From Lysinibacillus xylanilyticus (GTDB lineage Bacteria; Bacillota; Bacilli; Bacillales_A; Planococcaceae): a stretch of 64,000 nucleotides of DNA. The notes beneath the pieces are model-generated. The model saw only the letters and a program-made list of their open reading frames with translations, was not told where the DNA came from and searched no databases. The stretch lies in assembly GCF_001183605.1 (NCBI RefSeq), contig NZ_LFXJ01000006.1, positions 4,348 to 68,347 on the forward strand. Direction: 5' to 3'. Of the stretch, positions 8,178 to 18,199 are shown one piece after another; positions within the stretch are counted from its first letter, which is position 1, and each line of letters opens with the position of its first letter. Position numbers and translations under genes: made by a program.

Positions 8178-9113
8178 ATGATTATATTTCTATTACTGAT
8201 GATTGTGTTACTTGTAGGTATTATTATTTTTCAGGTGAGAGTTAAAAAACAACAAAACACTTCCATTCAATACATGCATCAAAAACTGCAAGCAATCATT
8301 AACGAACAATCGAGCGAAAAGATTTTAGTGCCGACAGCAAATCAAGAATTACAGCAACTACTTATTGCGATGAATGCGTTGCTAGATCACAATCAAAGAG
8401 TATCGGCGACACATCGAAAAATGGAAAGCTCTATGAAAAAAATGTTGGCCAATATTTCACATGATCTTAAAACACCTTTAACAGTTGTACTAGGTTATAC
8501 AGAAATGCTACAGCTGAAGCAATCACTTAGTGAAGAGGAGCAGCGCCGGTTGCTCAAGGGTGTTCATTCGAAATCATTGGAAGTATTAAAAATAATCCAT
8601 ACATTTTTTGACCTGGCAAAATTGGAGGCAGGAGATACAGATTATCCAATGACGAAAATTAATGTTAATGAAATTTGCCGCAAAAATATTTTATCATTTT
8701 ACGATATGGTCACGTCTATGGGACTAGAAATCGATATAGCAATACCAGAGATGTCCATGTATGCATTTGGCAATGAAGACGCGTTAGATAGGGTTCTGAA
8801 TAATTTACTGTCAAATGCTGTTGCCTATGGGGCAGCGGGAAACATCATTGGCCTCACAGTAAGAAATGATGATACTAATATTTTTATTGATGTCTGGGAT
8901 CGTGGTAAGGGGATTGACGAATATCATATTGATAATGTTTTTGAAAGAATGTATACGCTTGAGGATTCCAGAAATAAATCCTTTCAAGGGAGTGGCCTTG
9001 GCTTAACTATTACAAAACGCCTTGTAGAATTAATGGAGGGTTCCATCCAGCTTTCCAGTATCCCATATGAGAAGACCATTTTTTCAGTTTCTTTAAAACG
9101 AATAACATACTGA
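8178..9113 (+). CDS. Sensor histidine kinase with minimal sensor region (YcbM-like)
   Basis: 311 aa. One N-terminal membrane helix (2-19) and no extracellular domain. HisKA has phospho-acceptor His95 in ANISHDLKTPLTVV; HATPase_c has NLLSNA, DRGKGI and GSGLGLTI boxes. Such short-sensor kinases usually rely on a partner transporter or membrane stress for input. Start ATG 8178 has GAAGG 7 bases upstream, overlapping the end of the regulator gene. Terminated by its own hairpin, so the ABC genes are a separate transcription unit. Confidence 0.9.
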   Translation: MIIFLLLMIVLLVGIIIFQVRVKKQQNTSIQYMHQKLQAIINEQSSEKILVPTANQELQQLLIAMNALLDHNQRVSATHRKMESSMKKMLANISHDLKTPLTVVLGYTEMLQLKQSLSEEEQRRLLKGVHSKSLEVLKIIHTFFDLAKLEAGDTDYPMTKINVNEICRKNILSFYDMVTSMGLEIDIAIPEMSMYAFGNEDALDRVLNNLLSNAVAYGAAGNIIGLTVRNDDTNIFIDVWDRGKGIDEYHIDNVFERMYTLEDSRNKSFQGSGLGLTITKRLVELMEGSIQLSSIPYEKTIFSVSLKRITY

Positions 9114-9121
9114 GCAGTCAT

Positions 9122-9159
9122 GCTTGTAGAGCAATTTTATGGCTTTACAGGCTTTTTTT
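9122..9159 (+). terminator. Intrinsic terminator after the kinase gene
   Basis: 11-bp stem GCTTGTAGAGC / GCTTTACAGGC (two wobble pairs) followed by TTTTTTT. Confidence 0.88.
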
Positions 9160-9250
9160 CTGCCCTTAAGAAATTTGTAAGAATCAAGTAATAAATTAGA
9201 GAGTTTCGTTTTTTATAATAAAGGTAGCTAAATTAAAGGGAGAGATCTAC

Positions 9251-10174
9251 ATGACATATATTGTGAAAACAAATCAGCTTACAAAGGTGTTTGAGGGAAA
9301 AGAAGTTGTTTCTGCTGTAACTATGCATGTGAAAAAGGGAGAGATTTACGGTTTTTTAGGTCCTAATGGTGCCGGCAAAACGACAGTCATGAAAATGCTA
9401 ACAAACCTTACGAAGCCAACGAGTGGAGATGTCGAAATATTTGGTGAAAAATTAATGGACCGCTCATACGACGTGCTGAAAAGGATGGGGACGATTATTG
9501 AATACCCAATTTTTTATGAAGATTTAACAGCAAAGGAAACGTTAGAATTACATTGTGAATATATGGGCTATTATGACAAGAAAGAAATTGCCCATGTCCT
9601 AGATCTAGTGAAACTAACAAACACTGAGAAGAAACGTGTTAAAGACTTTTCACTAGGGATGAAACAACGGTTGGGTATTGCACGTGCAATTATTACTAAG
9701 CCGGAATTACTTATTTTAGACGAGCCGATAAATGGGCTAGATCCAGTTGGCATTAAAGAGCTTCGAGAACTATTCAAGATGCTTTGTAAAGAGTATGGAA
9801 TTACGATTATTATCTCTAGTCATATTTTGGGTGAAATTGAACAATTGGCAGATACAGTTGGGGTTATTAAAGATGGAAGATTAATTAAGGAAGTATCAAT
9901 GGATGCTGTCAATCGTAGTCAAGCAGACTATATTGAAGTGATTGTCAATGATGGGAAAAAGGCTGCCTTTATTATAGAAAGTAAATTAAATATTACTAAT
10001 TTCAAACTAATGGATGATACATGTATTCGAATTTATGAATCGACAGCTTCACAAAAGGTGCTTTCTAAAACATTGATTGAGCATGATATTGAAATTGAGG
10101 GCATTAGCAAAAAAACAAGCTCATTAGAGGATTATTTCTTGAAGTTAATCAATGGAGGTGTCGCTAGTGCTTAA
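9251..10174 (+). CDS. ABC transporter ATP-binding protein (BcrA/YcbN-like)
   Basis: 307 aa. Walker A GPNGAGKT (37-44), signature FSLGMKQRLGIARA, Walker B LLILDEPINGLDP, and H-loop SSHILGE. The long C-terminal extension (about 215-307) is typical of the DrrA/BcrA subfamily that pairs with small permeases in antibiotic or lantibiotic self-protection and bacitracin resistance. Start ATG 9251 with GGGAGAG upstream. It overlaps the permease gene by 8 bases, so translation is probably coupled. Directly upstream, spaced TAAGAA-type repeats (about 9165-9200) could bind the neighbouring response regulator; this is inference. Confidence 0.9.
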   Translation: MTYIVKTNQLTKVFEGKEVVSAVTMHVKKGEIYGFLGPNGAGKTTVMKMLTNLTKPTSGDVEIFGEKLMDRSYDVLKRMGTIIEYPIFYEDLTAKETLELHCEYMGYYDKKEIAHVLDLVKLTNTEKKRVKDFSLGMKQRLGIARAIITKPELLILDEPINGLDPVGIKELRELFKMLCKEYGITIIISSHILGEIEQLADTVGVIKDGRLIKEVSMDAVNRSQADYIEVIVNDGKKAAFIIESKLNITNFKLMDDTCIRIYESTASQKVLSKTLIEHDIEIEGISKKTSSLEDYFLKLINGGVASA

Positions 10175-10856
10175 TTTAATGCGTCTAGAAATGAAAAAAT
10201 ATCATATTGGTTCATATATTAAACGAGCCATTTTCGCAAATTTTGTGATATTAGCTGTTATATTTATGCTTATATTTATCACTAAAATAGAAGGGGATCA
10301 AGATTTTCGAACTTATCAGAGGGCATTTAGCATTATAGATTCAGGTGTAAGAGCAGTATTTATTATTTTTGCTAGTGTGTTAATCGCCAAGTTTATTATT
10401 GGAGAATTTAAATATAAAACTATCACCGTAGCATTTATGTATCCGATCAATAGAAAAAAGCTAATTGCTTCAAAACTAGCCATTGTTGTTCTTTTTACCT
10501 TTAGTGCAATTCTTATTTCGACTATTTTTGTAACAGCGATTTTTTGTGCTGTTAGTGAGAGTTTTCAATTGCTTCCAGATACAATATCGGTATCTCTCAT
10601 AATACAACGAATTCCCGCTGTGATCATGAATGCAGTTTCAGCATCATGCATCGCATTAATACCATTGTATTTCGGTATGAGAAAATACTCTATTCCGGCA
10701 ACAATTATATCATCTATATTAATTGTATCGGTCGTATCATCAAATTCGGGTAATTTCACCTTGTACGATATTATTTTCATTCCTATAACTTTAGCTATTA
10801 TCGGTATAAGCGTGGCCTATTTATCATTTCGGAACATTGAGAAGATAGATATTTAA
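10167..10856 (+). CDS. ABC-2-type permease (YcbO-like)
   Basis: 229 aa with six predicted membrane helices; partner of the ATPase just upstream. Start is GTG 10167, with GGAGGTG about 6 bases before it inside the 3' end of the ATPase gene; an ATG 5 codons earlier lacks that spacing. Presumed to export or shield against a peptide antibiotic or another cell-envelope agent; the substrate is unknown. Confidence 0.85.
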   Translation: MLNLMRLEMKKYHIGSYIKRAIFANFVILAVIFMLIFITKIEGDQDFRTYQRAFSIIDSGVRAVFIIFASVLIAKFIIGEFKYKTITVAFMYPINRKKLIASKLAIVVLFTFSAILISTIFVTAIFCAVSESFQLLPDTISVSLIIQRIPAVIMNAVSASCIALIPLYFGMRKYSIPATIISSILIVSVVSSNSGNFTLYDIIFIPITLAIIGISVAYLSFRNIEKIDI

Positions 10857-10887
10857 AGGTGAAAAATAGGGCATTGTAGTAGGGGCG

Positions 10888-11125
10888 ACAATTGTTAAAA
10901 CGTATGCCATATATTAGTTGATTGGAGTGGAGACTGGGCGACTCCTTGGAGATCAGCGATATAGAGGAACGAAAGCTAAGAGCATCACGTCATGTGATAA
11001 CGCCTTCGTGACCAACATCCTGTTGCCCCGACGCCCCCAGGAAGCTTTGCTCTGTGCGAAAGCGAAGCGTCAGCGACAAAGCGCCCAGTCGGAACGGAAA
11101 TCAACCACACGTTATGGAGTAAGCC
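10888..11125. repeat. Family B repeat, intermediate-length copy
   Basis: Starts with the flank AAAACGTATGCCATAT and TTGATTGGAGTGGAGACTGG, and ends with CGCCCAGTCGGAACGGAAAT then CAACCACACGTTATGG. Contains double-hairpin module 2 (10970-11016). Shorter than the 7131 copy because part of the interior is missing. Confidence 0.8.
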
Positions 11126-11139
11126 CCTTACATGTAGAA

Positions 11140-11187
11140 ATGCCAGCCACAAAACCAAATTTGAGGTTTTGTGGCCGGCATTTTTTC
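11140..11187. terminator. Bidirectional terminator between the ABC permease and mntH
   Basis: TGCCAGCCACAAAACC / GGTTTTGTGGCCGGCA stem with T-run on the + side and A-run in the loop region; lies at the 3' ends of convergent genes. Confidence 0.9.
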
Positions 11188-12451
11188 AACCAAATACTGT
11201 TTGCCATAATAAATAAAGATTTAAAGTAACTACAATCGCTACGACAATCCATCCTAATATTGTTGTAATACGATGATTGACTAGGCTTCCCATAATATCA
11301 CGCTTACTTGTAAACATAACAAGCGGTACAAGAGCAAATGCAATACCAAAGGATAAAATAACCTGGCTTAGGACAAGCGCGTAAGTCGCATTAACGCCGG
11401 ATGCAATGATGACCAAAGGAGGTAACATTGTAACAGCACGGCGTAAATAGAGCGGAATTTTCTTTCTAATAAAGCCCTGCATCACAACGTCACCTGCTAG
11501 TGTACCGACTGAAGAACTGGCAAGACCTGCAATGAGAAGTCCAAGACCAAAGGACACTGCCGCCATCGGACCAAGCGCCTCTTTTAATCCGTTATAAGCG
11601 ATATCTAAATCTTCCACTACAACACCTTGTGTATGGAATACGGCCGCGGCAATAATAAGCATACTCATATTGATAGCACCGGCAATAATCATCGCGATGA
11701 TTATATCAATAAATTCAAAACGGAAAATACGTTTTTTTTCAGCATCATTTCGACCAACGATACGATTTTGGGTTAAGGAAGAATGCAAGTAAATGGCGTG
11801 TGGCATGACAGTTGCTCCTAATATACCTGTTGCAAGTAAAATAGAATCTACTCCATCAAAGTGTGGTGTGAACATGCCTAGTGTTACTTCGCCCCAATTT
11901 GGCTGTGCTAAAAATGTCTGGAATGCAAATGCTAAAACGACAATAAGCACCATGCCAGAAATACCCGCTTCAAACGCTCTAAAGCCTCTACGCTGTAATT
12001 CTAAAATAGCAAATGAGCCGACCGCTGTAATAAGCGCTGCAGGTAACATTGGAATATTGAATAACAAGTACAGCCCTAGTGCCGCACCAATAAATTCTGC
12101 TAGGTCTGTTGCAATAATGACCAATTCAGCCTGTATCCATAAAAATATAGAAGTTTTTTTAGAAAAATGTTCACGAGCTACTTCAGGTAAATTTTTACCT
12201 GTCGCAATGCCGAGCTTTGCTGACAAGGATTGAATTAACACCGCCATTAAATTGGAAAAGGCGATTACCCACAGCAGTAAATATCCATATTGTGAACCTG
12301 CTGTAATATTTGTTGCGAAGTTGCCTGGGTCAATATAGGCAACTGATGCGATGAAGGCTGGGCCAAGAAACGGTAAGATTCGTCGCCAACCTTTTATATC
12401 TCCATCTAAAACCGCCTCTGCAGACGATTTCGTCATTCGTTTATAAACCAT
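11186..12451 (-). CDS. mntH: Nramp-family manganese transporter MntH
   Basis: 421 aa, 11 predicted helices. The Nramp signature in helix 1 is present (GPAFIASVAYIDPGNFATNI, with the metal-binding Asp-Pro-Gly-Asn), as is MPHAIYLHSSL in helix 6 with its Met-Pro-His motif. Imports Mn2+ with protons across the cytoplasmic membrane. Start ATG 12451 follows GAGGG. A 14-bp inverted repeat just upstream (12493-12506) could be an MntR operator, which would give Mn-dependent repression as in relatives. Confidence 0.93.
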   Translation of the reverse strand: MVYKRMTKSSAEAVLDGDIKGWRRILPFLGPAFIASVAYIDPGNFATNITAGSQYGYLLLWVIAFSNLMAVLIQSLSAKLGIATGKNLPEVAREHFSKKTSIFLWIQAELVIIATDLAEFIGAALGLYLLFNIPMLPAALITAVGSFAILELQRRGFRAFEAGISGMVLIVVLAFAFQTFLAQPNWGEVTLGMFTPHFDGVDSILLATGILGATVMPHAIYLHSSLTQNRIVGRNDAEKKRIFRFEFIDIIIAMIIAGAINMSMLIIAAAVFHTQGVVVEDLDIAYNGLKEALGPMAAVSFGLGLLIAGLASSSVGTLAGDVVMQGFIRKKIPLYLRRAVTMLPPLVIIASGVNATYALVLSQVILSFGIAFALVPLVMFTSKRDIMGSLVNHRITTILGWIVVAIVVTLNLYLLWQTVFG

Positions 12452-12490
12452 TTTGTTCCCTCATTTCAAAGAGTATCACAAGTGAAATAA

Positions 12491-12510
12491 AGTTTCCTAG
12501 AGGAAAATTA
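12491..12510 (-). promoter_or_regulatory. Putative MntR operator of mntH
   Basis: TTTCCTAGAGGAAA inverted repeat 40-60 bases before the mntH start and overlapping a TATAAT-like -10 (12507-12512, minus strand). MntR sites are similar AT-flanked palindromes; the match is by eye. Confidence 0.4.
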
Positions 12511-12846
12511 TATATTCTTATTTTATAGCTAGAAGAAGAAAATGTGAAGGAGTTTGCTCAATTTTTTACTTAATTCATAATTTTTTTGATATAGTAAATC
12601 AAAGGTCATTGAAGATCTTTGATTTTTGTTTGTGTACCATAATGTATTGAAGCATAATAGCAAAATATTCGATTCATTTGAAAATGATTAAGGATTAATG
12701 TACTTAGCCATTTTAAAAGAGGGAATATACTTATAAGGTGGCTTTTAACTTCTTACATCAATTGTTTTTTGTAACGAAAGTGAAATGGTAGTTACAAATG
12801 TCTCCCTCCTCTATAGGTGGTGAGATGAATGCAGGTTTAGGTAACT
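12511..12846. other. Intergenic region upstream of mntH
   Basis: AT-rich, no credible gene. An AATCAAAG/CTTTGATT hairpin followed by TTTTGTTT (12596-12630, + strand) resembles an intrinsic terminator, although no gene precedes it on that strand. Confidence 0.5.
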
Positions 12847-13200
12847 TTTCATCGGGTGTCCAAATGTCTGTACCTGTCGCTACGCTTTCGGTACAAAAAA
12901 CATCCGCTGAAATAGAGGAACTCAGTCTAAGAACGCCACGTCCTGTGGCGACGACTGAGTGACCAACATCACGTTGGCTCAAAGCCTCCGGCGGATGTCA
13001 CGGAATCGGAAAGGAGTTCTTTAAAGGATGTTAGCCTAAAATCATTGCATCCATGCGATAACGGCTAACTGACCTGCATCGGTAAAAGCGCCACGTCCTG
13101 TGGCATTACCGAAATGACCGACATCGTGTCGGCCCTCACGCAGGCCTAAGCACAAAGCCGATTCCAAACGCACTTATGCCAAGGCATAAGTGATTTAATC
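12847..13200. repeat. Family A repeat, expanded copy with three hairpin modules
   Basis: Same outer and inner blocks as the 3454 copy (CATCGGGTGTCC ... ACATCCGCTGAAA; GCCTCCGGCGGATGTCACGG; GCCGATTCC; TATGCCAAGGCATAAG). Three double-hairpin modules are inserted at 12920-12980, 13030-13080 and 13080-13135. No credible ORF. Confidence 0.8.
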
Positions 13201-13289
13201 GATTTCCGATTCGGGTATTCACATATTTTCTACCAATATTAAAACGTTATTCTTCAAATAGTAAAGAATCGTCTCCAAAGTTGAGGAAT

Positions 13290-13400
13290 AATTAGGGTGA
13301 GATTTGGCGACTCCGCTTCACAACGAGGCTCTGAAATACAAGCGAAGCGGCTTCCTAGGAAAGCAACCAGTCGGAACGGAAATCTCACCAAGTTATGGTA
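13290..13400. repeat. Family B repeat, divergent short copy
   Basis: Right end AGTCGGAACGGAAATC followed by TCACCAAGTTATGG matches other family B copies. The interior differs (TTGGCGACTCCGCTTCACAA ... AAGCGAAGCGGCTTCC), giving its own GAAGCGG/CCGCTTC pairing. Confidence 0.65.
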
Positions 13401-13516
13401 GAGGGCCAACATACAAAAATATCAAGTAAAATAAATTTTTTGTAACCGTTTTCTTCATCTTTACTTTTTCTTAATTCAGGCGTAATATGACATCATTATA
13501 AAAGTTTCAAATTTCT

Positions 13517-13649
13517 AAATCGCTGAAGCAATTATACGCGGGGGACCCAATTTTTACGGATTATAAGGTAATCCTTGGGGTGAATCTCTTCATTTATTGA
13601 GGGGTAGGGCTACTCAGGCCCGAATCCGACAGCTAACCTCGTAAGCGTT
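13517..13649 (+). promoter_or_regulatory. c-di-AMP riboswitch (ydaO/yuaA type)
   Basis: Landmarks in order: AAATCGCTGAAG, CGGGGGACCCAA, TTGGGGTGAATC, AGGGCTACTC, CCGAATCCGACAGCTAACCT, CGTAAGCG. Followed by an intrinsic terminator. In this class c-di-AMP binding turns expression off, fitting control of potassium uptake. Confidence 0.95.
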
Positions 13650-13686
13650 AAGAGCAGAAAAGTGGAGCTTGGCAGACGAATGAGCG

Positions 13687-13726
13687 TCTACAAGTCTTAT
13701 TTAGTGATGGCTTGTAGATTTTTTTT
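13687..13726 (+). terminator. Riboswitch-controlled terminator before kimA
   Basis: TCTACAAG / CTTGTAGA stem followed by TTTTTTTT. Confidence 0.9.
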
Positions 13727-13740
13727 ATCTTCATTTAATG

Positions 13741-13796
13741 AAACAAGGCCCCGGTGAATGGCACAAAACCGATTATGCTAAAGTGTAATCGATTTA
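13741..13796. repeat. Family A repeat fragment
   Basis: AAAACCGATTATGCTAAAGT then GTAATCGATT matches the AAGCCGATTCC/TATGCC segment of family A in degraded form, between the c-di-AMP terminator and kimA. Confidence 0.5.
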
Positions 13797-13837
13797 GAAA
13801 TGCGAAACACATTCTATGAAACTAGAAGGTGTCGAAT

Positions 13838-15661
13838 ATGAAATCCTCATTAAAACGTTATATTATCGGTAAACCATTGAGATCTGATGCGTTAGGGGAA
13901 CAAAAGCTTAGTAAAACAAAAGCACTTGCCATACTATCTTCTGATGCTTTGTCATCAGTAGCGTATGGGCCTGAGCAAATATTAATTGTACTCATGACAG
14001 TAAGTACGGTTGCCTTTTGGTATTCTTTACCGATTGCTGCTGGGGTAGTTGTGTTACTGACAGCACTTATTTTCTCGTATCGTCAGGTTATTTATGCGTA
14101 TCCACATGGTGGTGGAGCATATGTAGTTTCTCGGGAAAATTTAGGCGTCAATGCTGGTCTGGTCGCCGGGGGATCATTGCTTGTCGATTATATTTTAACA
14201 GTTGCGGTAAGTGTATCGGCTGGAACAGATGCCATTACTTCGGCATTTCCAAGTCTACATCCCTATAATGTTGTAATCGCTGTGTTTTTTGTTATATGTT
14301 TAACGATTTTAAACCTACGTGGTGTTACAGAATCAGCATCTATTTTAGCGTATCCAGTTTATTTGTTTGTGATCGTAATGCTGATGTTAATCGGGGTAGG
14401 GATTTATAACGTAGTAACAGGGCAAGTTCCTGCAGAGTTGCATCCAAAGGTCGGTACACCAGTTGCAGGGATTAGTTTATTTATATTATTAAAAGCATTT
14501 GCATCAGGAAGCTCAGCTTTGACTGGTGTCGAAGCAATTTCAAATGCTATTCCTAATTTTAGAGATCCAGCGCCGAAAAATGCGTCTAAAACATTACTAG
14601 CTATGGGCGGTATTTTAGCAGTGTTATTTATCGGTATTGTGAGTCTAGCATATTTTTATGGAGTTGCTCCAAATGCGAAAGAAACGGTTGTCTCACAAAT
14701 CGCGGAGGCAAGTGTAGGTCGTAATATTTTTTATTATATAGTACAAGGAACAACAGCGATGATATTAGTACTTGCTGCGAATACAGGTTATTCTGCCTTT
14801 CCTTTACTGGCTGTCAATTTATCGAAGGACGGTTTTATCCCAAGAATATTCCAAATTCGTGGGGATCGACTTGGTTATTCAAATGGCATTTTGATGCTTG
14901 GTTTAGCTGCCATTGTTTTAATCTTTTTATTTGGTGGAACAACAGAACATTTGATTCCACTTTATGCAGTTGGTGTGTTTATTCCGTTTACTTTAGCGCA
15001 GGCTGGAATGATGCGAAAATGGTGGCGTGAAAAACCAAAAGGTTGGCTTGCTAAATTTATGATCAATACGGTTGGAGCGATCATTTCCTTTATTGTAGCC
15101 ATGATGTTTTTTGTGACAAAATTGCCTCAAGTATGGCCAGTGTTTATATTTTTACCAATTATTATTTGGACGTTCCACCGTATTAAACGGCATTACAAAA
15201 CAGTTGGTGAACAGCTAAGATTAGATAATGTGGAATTACCGAATGTTGAGGGTAATGTTTTCATTGTCCCTGTTGCGGGTATTACGAAAGTAGTCGAAAA
15301 CACATTGCATTACGCGCAGACATTAAACGTTGATAAAATTATTGCCTTTTATGTAGCCTTCGATCAAGCGGAAGCAAAAGCATTTGAGGAGAAATGGAAA
15401 GCTTGGCAGCCAGATATACGGCTTGTGACATATTATTCTCCATACCGAAGTATTACACAGCCGCTGATGAAGTTTATTGATAAGGTTGAACATCAATGTA
15501 CGAAATCTGGCTATCAATTAACAGTTATCATCCCACAGTTTTTACCGAAAAAAGGATGGCATCATATGTTACACAATCAATCGAGTTTATTAATTCGCGC
15601 TTCGCTATTATTTCACAAAAATATCGTCATTATGACAGTGCCCTTCCATTTATCAAAATAA
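13838..15661 (+). CDS. kimA: High-affinity potassium importer KimA
   Basis: 607 aa, the same length as B. subtilis KimA (formerly YdaO). N-terminal 12-helix APC-fold domain, beginning after KRYIIGKPLRSDALGEQKL, and a cytosolic C-terminal domain (about 440-607). Imports K+ with protons. The ydaO-type riboswitch upstream strongly supports the assignment, since c-di-AMP represses potassium uptake. Start ATG 13838 has GAAGGTG 6 bases before it; a GTG three codons earlier overlaps that site. In the family, c-di-AMP also inhibits the protein directly. Confidence 0.95.
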   Translation: MKSSLKRYIIGKPLRSDALGEQKLSKTKALAILSSDALSSVAYGPEQILIVLMTVSTVAFWYSLPIAAGVVVLLTALIFSYRQVIYAYPHGGGAYVVSRENLGVNAGLVAGGSLLVDYILTVAVSVSAGTDAITSAFPSLHPYNVVIAVFFVICLTILNLRGVTESASILAYPVYLFVIVMLMLIGVGIYNVVTGQVPAELHPKVGTPVAGISLFILLKAFASGSSALTGVEAISNAIPNFRDPAPKNASKTLLAMGGILAVLFIGIVSLAYFYGVAPNAKETVVSQIAEASVGRNIFYYIVQGTTAMILVLAANTGYSAFPLLAVNLSKDGFIPRIFQIRGDRLGYSNGILMLGLAAIVLIFLFGGTTEHLIPLYAVGVFIPFTLAQAGMMRKWWREKPKGWLAKFMINTVGAIISFIVAMMFFVTKLPQVWPVFIFLPIIIWTFHRIKRHYKTVGEQLRLDNVELPNVEGNVFIVPVAGITKVVENTLHYAQTLNVDKIIAFYVAFDQAEAKAFEEKWKAWQPDIRLVTYYSPYRSITQPLMKFIDKVEHQCTKSGYQLTVIIPQFLPKKGWHHMLHNQSSLLIRASLLFHKNIVIMTVPFHLSK

Positions 15662-15877
15662 TGACTAGCAAGCTCGAAAATAGTCTGATATAATCATTAC
15701 GTTGATTGTAAAACACGAACGTTTACAATTAAAACTTACTAGAATGATAGTAAATTCCGAAAATACAGACTTTATTTAGTGTGAGATATAGGTACATGCC
15801 GAATAAAGTACCAATTTTGGAAATAACGCCAAGGCGTTATAAAGATAAGGAAATTCTTACAGCTTTATACTATTTCA
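15662..15877. other. Region between kimA and the purine riboswitch
   Basis: No convincing gene. It has an interrupted TTGTAAA/TTTACAA inverted repeat (15703-15731) and a single AACACGAACG motif resembling half a PurR box. A TATACT -10-like hexamer (15866-15871) lies just before the aptamer without a clear -35. Confidence 0.4.
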
Positions 15878-15946
15878 CTCATATAATAGCGAGAATATGG
15901 CTCGCAAGTTTCTACCGATTTACCGTAAATAAATCGACTATGGGTA
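15878..15946 (+). promoter_or_regulatory. Guanine-type purine riboswitch
   Basis: Carries CTCATATAATAGCGAG, ATATGGCTCGCAAGTTTCTA, CCGTAAAT and CGACTATGGGTAG, the conserved purine aptamer core. The C in CGACTATGGG is the specificity base for guanine/hypoxanthine/xanthine rather than adenine. Upstream of xpt-pbuX, as in Bacillus. Confidence 0.95.
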
Positions 15947-16000
15947 GCAATGCTTTAGAAGACTTCATATAAGATGTTTTCTATTGGTTTCGACGTTTTT

Positions 16001-16059
16001 ACGCTGAATGCTTTGCTCCACTCGTAGATGATTGGAATCAAAGTATTCAGCGTTTTTTA
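16001..16059 (+). terminator. Riboswitch-controlled terminator before xpt
   Basis: 15-bp perfect stem ACGCTGAATGCTTTG / CAAAGTATTCAGCGT (one wobble) followed by TTTTTT. Confidence 0.92.
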
Positions 16060-16101
16060 TTACTTGCATTGCTTGCGGCGCTCGCCTGTAACGGAATGTA
16101 A

Positions 16102-16733
<632 letters not shown>

Positions 16734-16734
<1 letters not shown>

Positions 16735-18032
16735 TGAATACCGTTAAGTCGACGACGCTAGCTATTCAACATTTACTTGCGATGTATGCAGGAGCCATTT
16801 TAGTGCCACTGATTATCGGTGGGGCAATCGGCTTTGATTCAGCACAAATGACGTATTTAGTAGCGATTGACATTATGATGTGTGGGATCGCAACGCTTTT
16901 ACAAGTGTATTCAGGTAAAATGATCGGTATTGGTTTGCCAGTAGTACTAGGCTGTACATTTACAGCAGTTAGTCCAATTATTGCAATCGGTACAAATCCC
17001 GAACAAGGTATTACTGATATTTATGGATCTATTATTGCATCAGGTATAATCATTATGATTATTGCAGGCTTTTTCGGTAAGTTAGTAAAATTCTTCCCGC
17101 CGGTTGTTACAGGCTCGGTCGTGTCGATTATCGGTATTTCTTTACTACCAGTAGCTTTAAACAATATGGCAGGTGGACAAGGTGCAGAAGACTTTGCATC
17201 CAGTTCGAATGTAGCTTTAGCATTTATTACATTGGTCATTATTTTAGTCGTTTATCGATTTTCTACAGGCTTCGTTCGTGCAATATCAATTTTAATCGGA
17301 TTAGTTGCTGGGACAATCCTAGGAGTATTTATGGGGAAGGTTGATTTTAGCCCAGTGTCAGATGCTGACGTCTTGCACATGGTTCAGCCATTTTACTTCG
17401 GGATGCCAACATTTAATGCATCTGCGATTATTACAATGACGCTTGTAGGAATGGTTTCTTTAGTAGAATCAACAGGAGTTTATTTTGCACTAAGTGATAT
17501 TTGTAAGAAAAAATTAGATTCAAAAGATTTATCACGTGGGTACCGTTCAGAAGGTCTTGCCTCTGTTATCGGTGGTATTTTCAACGCTTTCCCATATACA
17601 ACATTCTCACAAAACGTGGGACTTACACGTATGTCAGGCGTAAAAGATCGTAAAGTCATTTACATCACAGGTGGTTTCCTCGTAGCACTTGGCTTCCTAC
17701 CAAAAATCGCAGCATTAACAACGATTATTCCAACACCAGTACTTGGTGCGGCAATGCTAGCGATGTTCGGTATGGTTATTACTCAAGGTATGGGCATGTT
17801 AGTACCTGTTATGAATGAGTCAGCGGAAAACGCCATGATTGCTGCCATTGCAGTTAGTCTTGGTGTCGGTGTATCGGTTGTTCCTGGAGTTTTTGATGCA
17901 CTACCAGAGAAGGTATCTCTTCTAACATCTAACGGTATCGTCTGTGGTTCGGTTACAGCGATTATCCTTAATATTTTATTCAACATGATCGGGCCAAAGC
18001 ATAAGATAGACCCGATGCATGGGGAAGCTTAA
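16734..18032 (+). CDS. pbuX: Xanthine permease
   Basis: 432 aa, nucleobase:cation symporter-2 family. The motif region STGVYFALSDICKKKLDSKD and QNVGLTRMSGV, with the conserved Gln-Asn-Val-Gly, are as in PbuX. Takes up xanthine for Xpt. Shares one base with the xpt stop codon; co-transcribed under the guanine riboswitch. Confidence 0.96.
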
Positions 18033-18084
18033 AACAAATATTTAAGAACATTCATCTAAATATCCTAAATATTTCGATAATGTT

Positions 18085-18133
18085 GCCACCTACTTTTATC
18101 TACTGATTTAGATTTAAGGAGGTGGTATTTTTT
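18085..18133 (+). terminator. Probable terminator of xpt-pbuX
   Basis: GCCACCT / AGGTGGT stem with a long loop, followed by ATTTTTTA. Confidence 0.6.
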
Positions 18134-18199
18134 ATGCGGAAAAAGGCTGTTTCTACAGCAAGCCTTTCTCGAGGGGTTTCCTTGTTTCAAAAACCTTTA

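Noticed and set aside
12682-12705. Fur box near TGAAAATGATTAAGGATT
   Set aside because: Only about ten of fifteen consensus positions match, and no iron gene follows.
15781-15972. 63-aa ORF upstream of xpt
   Set aside because: Covers the guanine riboswitch; no ribosome binding site.
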